A DNA stretch of 64,000 nt from Cellvibrionales bacterium UBA7375. GTDB lineage: Bacteria; Pseudomonadota; Gammaproteobacteria; Pseudomonadales; Porticoccaceae. The stretch lies in assembly GCA_949487135.1 (NCBI GenBank), contig CATAJQ010000002.1, positions 1 through 64,000 on the forward strand, written 5' to 3'. Both the position numbers and the translations under genes were made by a program. The notes beneath the pieces are model-generated. The model did no database searches. It was not told the origin of the DNA and saw only the letters and a list, made by a program, of their open reading frames with translations. The stretch's first letter is position 1, and each line of letters opens with the position of its first letter. Shown here piece by piece: positions 62,659-64,000 of the stretch.

Positions 62659-63252
62659 TTAATCAGACTGTTTTGATTCTCTGTAAGAAATTTGTAGATT
62701 TGCTACATCGCTGAGAAAGTCTATATCTGTGATCTCAATACTGGCTACATTTAAACCCGTTCTTTGGGTAATATCTGCAACTAATAAGTGGTAATTTTCT
62801 GGTCGTATATTGTTTATATTTTCATAGCGAATTTTCTTATCAAATATTCTTGGTGCGAATAGACTAGTTTCGCCGATGGCTACAATTATACATAAAATAG
62901 CATTGACAAATGCTGCAGCTACTGGGGTTAAAGGTCCTACTCCGTTAAGAAGAGAAATTACTATCACTAGAAAAAGGTAAGTCATGTGGCGAATTGAAAT
63001 AGTTTCTGTTCGGTAACGCAGCATTGCAAAGATAGCAAAAAGTCCAAATGCAAACCCCATTGATATTTCAACACCTTGAAGTAGGTGTGTTACCAAGAAA
63101 ACTCCTGTTCCGAACATAAAAAAACCGAACAAGAAATTTCTTTTTGGCGAATAACGAAAGAAAATACCACGTAATAAAACGGCTAAAAATACTGTATTGA
63201 TTAGTAATAGTGGAAAAAATTCACCGTTTAGCAGTCCAAAAATGTCTTTCAT
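62659..63252 (-). CDS. DUF4956 family membrane protein
   Basis: A 197-residue protein with about four membrane helices in the first 130 residues (LLLINTVFLAVLLRGIFF, FFMFGTGVFLVTHLL, MGFAFGLFAIFAMLRYRTE and VAAAFVNAILCIIVAIG). The motif FAMLRYRTETISIRHMTYLF is the family signature. The soluble C-terminus may be regulatory. It overlaps the VTC-domain gene by 4 bases, and these two families usually travel together. The biochemical function is unknown. Confidence 0.85.
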   Translation of the reverse strand: MKDIFGLLNGEFFPLLLINTVFLAVLLRGIFFRYSPKRNFLFGFFMFGTGVFLVTHLLQGVEISMGFAFGLFAIFAMLRYRTETISIRHMTYLFLVIVISLLNGVGPLTPVAAAFVNAILCIIVAIGETSLFAPRIFDKKIRYENINNIRPENYHLLVADITQRTGLNVASIEITDIDFLSDVANLQISYRESKQSD

Positions 63253-63950
63253 TGATTAGCTCCATTTTTTAATTTAATTACATTCGCTTTAAAGCGATTA
63301 GATTTTATAGGTTGATTATTAGTAAGTGCATGGCCCATGCAGTACTTACTGAAACCATTAGACCTTATACTCATCTTGCGCATTAAACGATAAAATGGTG
63401 ATTGTCGGTCAAGTTTTTCTTGTTTTAACTCTGCTATATAAAAGTTCGAAAGAGTATAGTTATTTTCAGGTTTTGACTGTTCAAGTGTATTTGCAAAGTT
63501 AACATTGAGATCCAGAGTTAATCTTTCTCTCTGTGCGTCATTGGCAAGGCTTATACGCTGATAACCAACTTCCTGTGTCGCAATTAGTGAATTTGGGCAA
63601 TCAATACCATTATTTTTTAAAAAATCGTGGTTGCTCGATAATGCAATATCTCCATCTCTTTCAGCTATGCGGCGATTCTTGATGGTTCGCCCCTTATTAT
63701 TTTTAAATTTTACTTCTAAATAGCTTGTTCCAACATCCGCATAATGTCTATGTCTTACCTTATATCGATTAAGTTTGCGATTGTGGTGGTGGTTGTAAAA
63801 ATTAAGCTGAGTGGTATCAAAGTAAATATTGTCATATTGAAAGACACTAACACCATCAATTTTTAGTAATGAGTAATAGGATTTACAGGCATTTAAAACT
63901 TGTATCAATGAATCGACAGGTAGTAAAAACTTGCTATCTATACGGTTCAT
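63249..63950 (-). CDS. VTC domain (polyphosphate polymerase-like) protein
   Basis: A 233-residue protein of the VTC/triphosphate-tunnel family, whose eukaryotic members make polyphosphate. The tunnel residues appear in RIDSKFLLP, YFDTTQLNFYNHHHNRKLNRYKVRHRHY (read as two strands), YLEVKFKNNKGRTIK, and the terminal FSKYCMGHAL. The gene overlaps DUF4956 and heads the porin operon. Whether bacterial members make polyphosphate or modify another phosphate compound is not known. Confidence 0.87.
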   Translation of the reverse strand: MNRIDSKFLLPVDSLIQVLNACKSYYSLLKIDGVSVFQYDNIYFDTTQLNFYNHHHNRKLNRYKVRHRHYADVGTSYLEVKFKNNKGRTIKNRRIAERDGDIALSSNHDFLKNNGIDCPNSLIATQEVGYQRISLANDAQRERLTLDLNVNFANTLEQSKPENNYTLSNFYIAELKQEKLDRQSPFYRLMRKMSIRSNGFSKYCMGHALTNNQPIKSNRFKANVIKLKNGANQ

Positions 63951-64000
63951 TAATGATGAATTGGCTATGCCCGTAAGATCATGGCTAGAGTAGCCTTTAA

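Overview
The window is a chromosomal segment of a Gram-negative gammaproteobacterium. The lipid A and Kdo genes (msbA, lpxK, kdsB), a long RNase E, the yceD-rpmF-plsX-fabD-fabG-acpP block, ygiQ, thrH, avtA and pabB/pabC all fit that group. Large secreted beta-1,3-glucan (laminarin) enzymes, a sodium/alanine symporter and calcium-binding thrombospondin type-3 repeats suggest a marine polysaccharide degrader of the Cellvibrionales/SAR92 kind. The genus-level guess is inference from gene content only.

Layout. 1-181: tRNA-Glu and tRNA-Gly. 236-2581 (minus): secreted GH128-type glucanase. 3095-10882: envelope and housekeeping run msbA-lpxK-kdsB-phosphatase-murB-alkB-like-avtA-trmH. 10879-15419: pabB, ygiQ, rsmE. 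15518-15593: tRNA-Arg. 15717-27145: three large secreted genes, namely an acidic scaffold-like protein, a di-haem oxidoreductase carrying a carbohydrate-binding region, and a 1,898-residue GH16/CotH protein. 27268-28440: a YccA-type membrane protein, a small membrane protein and tRNA-Ser. 28517-33657: rne, rluC and a HAD phosphatase. 33686-43998: maf and the long fatty-acid/replication run to tatD, an MBL hydrolase and dUTPase. 44124-48498: mdh, peroxiredoxin, yajC, symporter, nucleotidase. 48501-52009: sulfur genes (TauE-like, cysB, cysH) and thrH. 52034-56857: TetR regulator, DUF1285 protein, ETF-ubiquinone oxidoreductase and etfBA. 56867-61396: xthA, prc and a tyrosine recombinase. 61458-63950 (minus): phosphate-type porin, DUF4956 protein and VTC-domain protein.

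The most interesting signal is a family of secreted proteins sharing one unusual calcium-loop module. Four genes (236-2581, 15717-17216, 17474-21343, 21449-27145) each carry a dockerin-like module made of two half-repeats. Each half has a D-x-D-x-x-G-x-x-DALTDGL core, and the two cores lie exactly 56 residues apart in all four. Two of the four also carry a cohesin-like beta-sandwich directly before that module. The module is joined to a GH128 glucanase, a GH16 glucanase with a CotH kinase-like domain, a di-haem c-type oxidoreductase and a catalysis-free acidic protein. This looks like an extracellular beta-glucan-degrading set held together by, or sharing, a non-classical cohesin/dockerin-like module, with a redox protein as a member. 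Whether the modules bind each other cannot be told from sequence.

The VTC/DUF4956/porin group at the right end may be functionally linked to the CotH domain, because these families often occur together in bacterial genomes; that link is inference.
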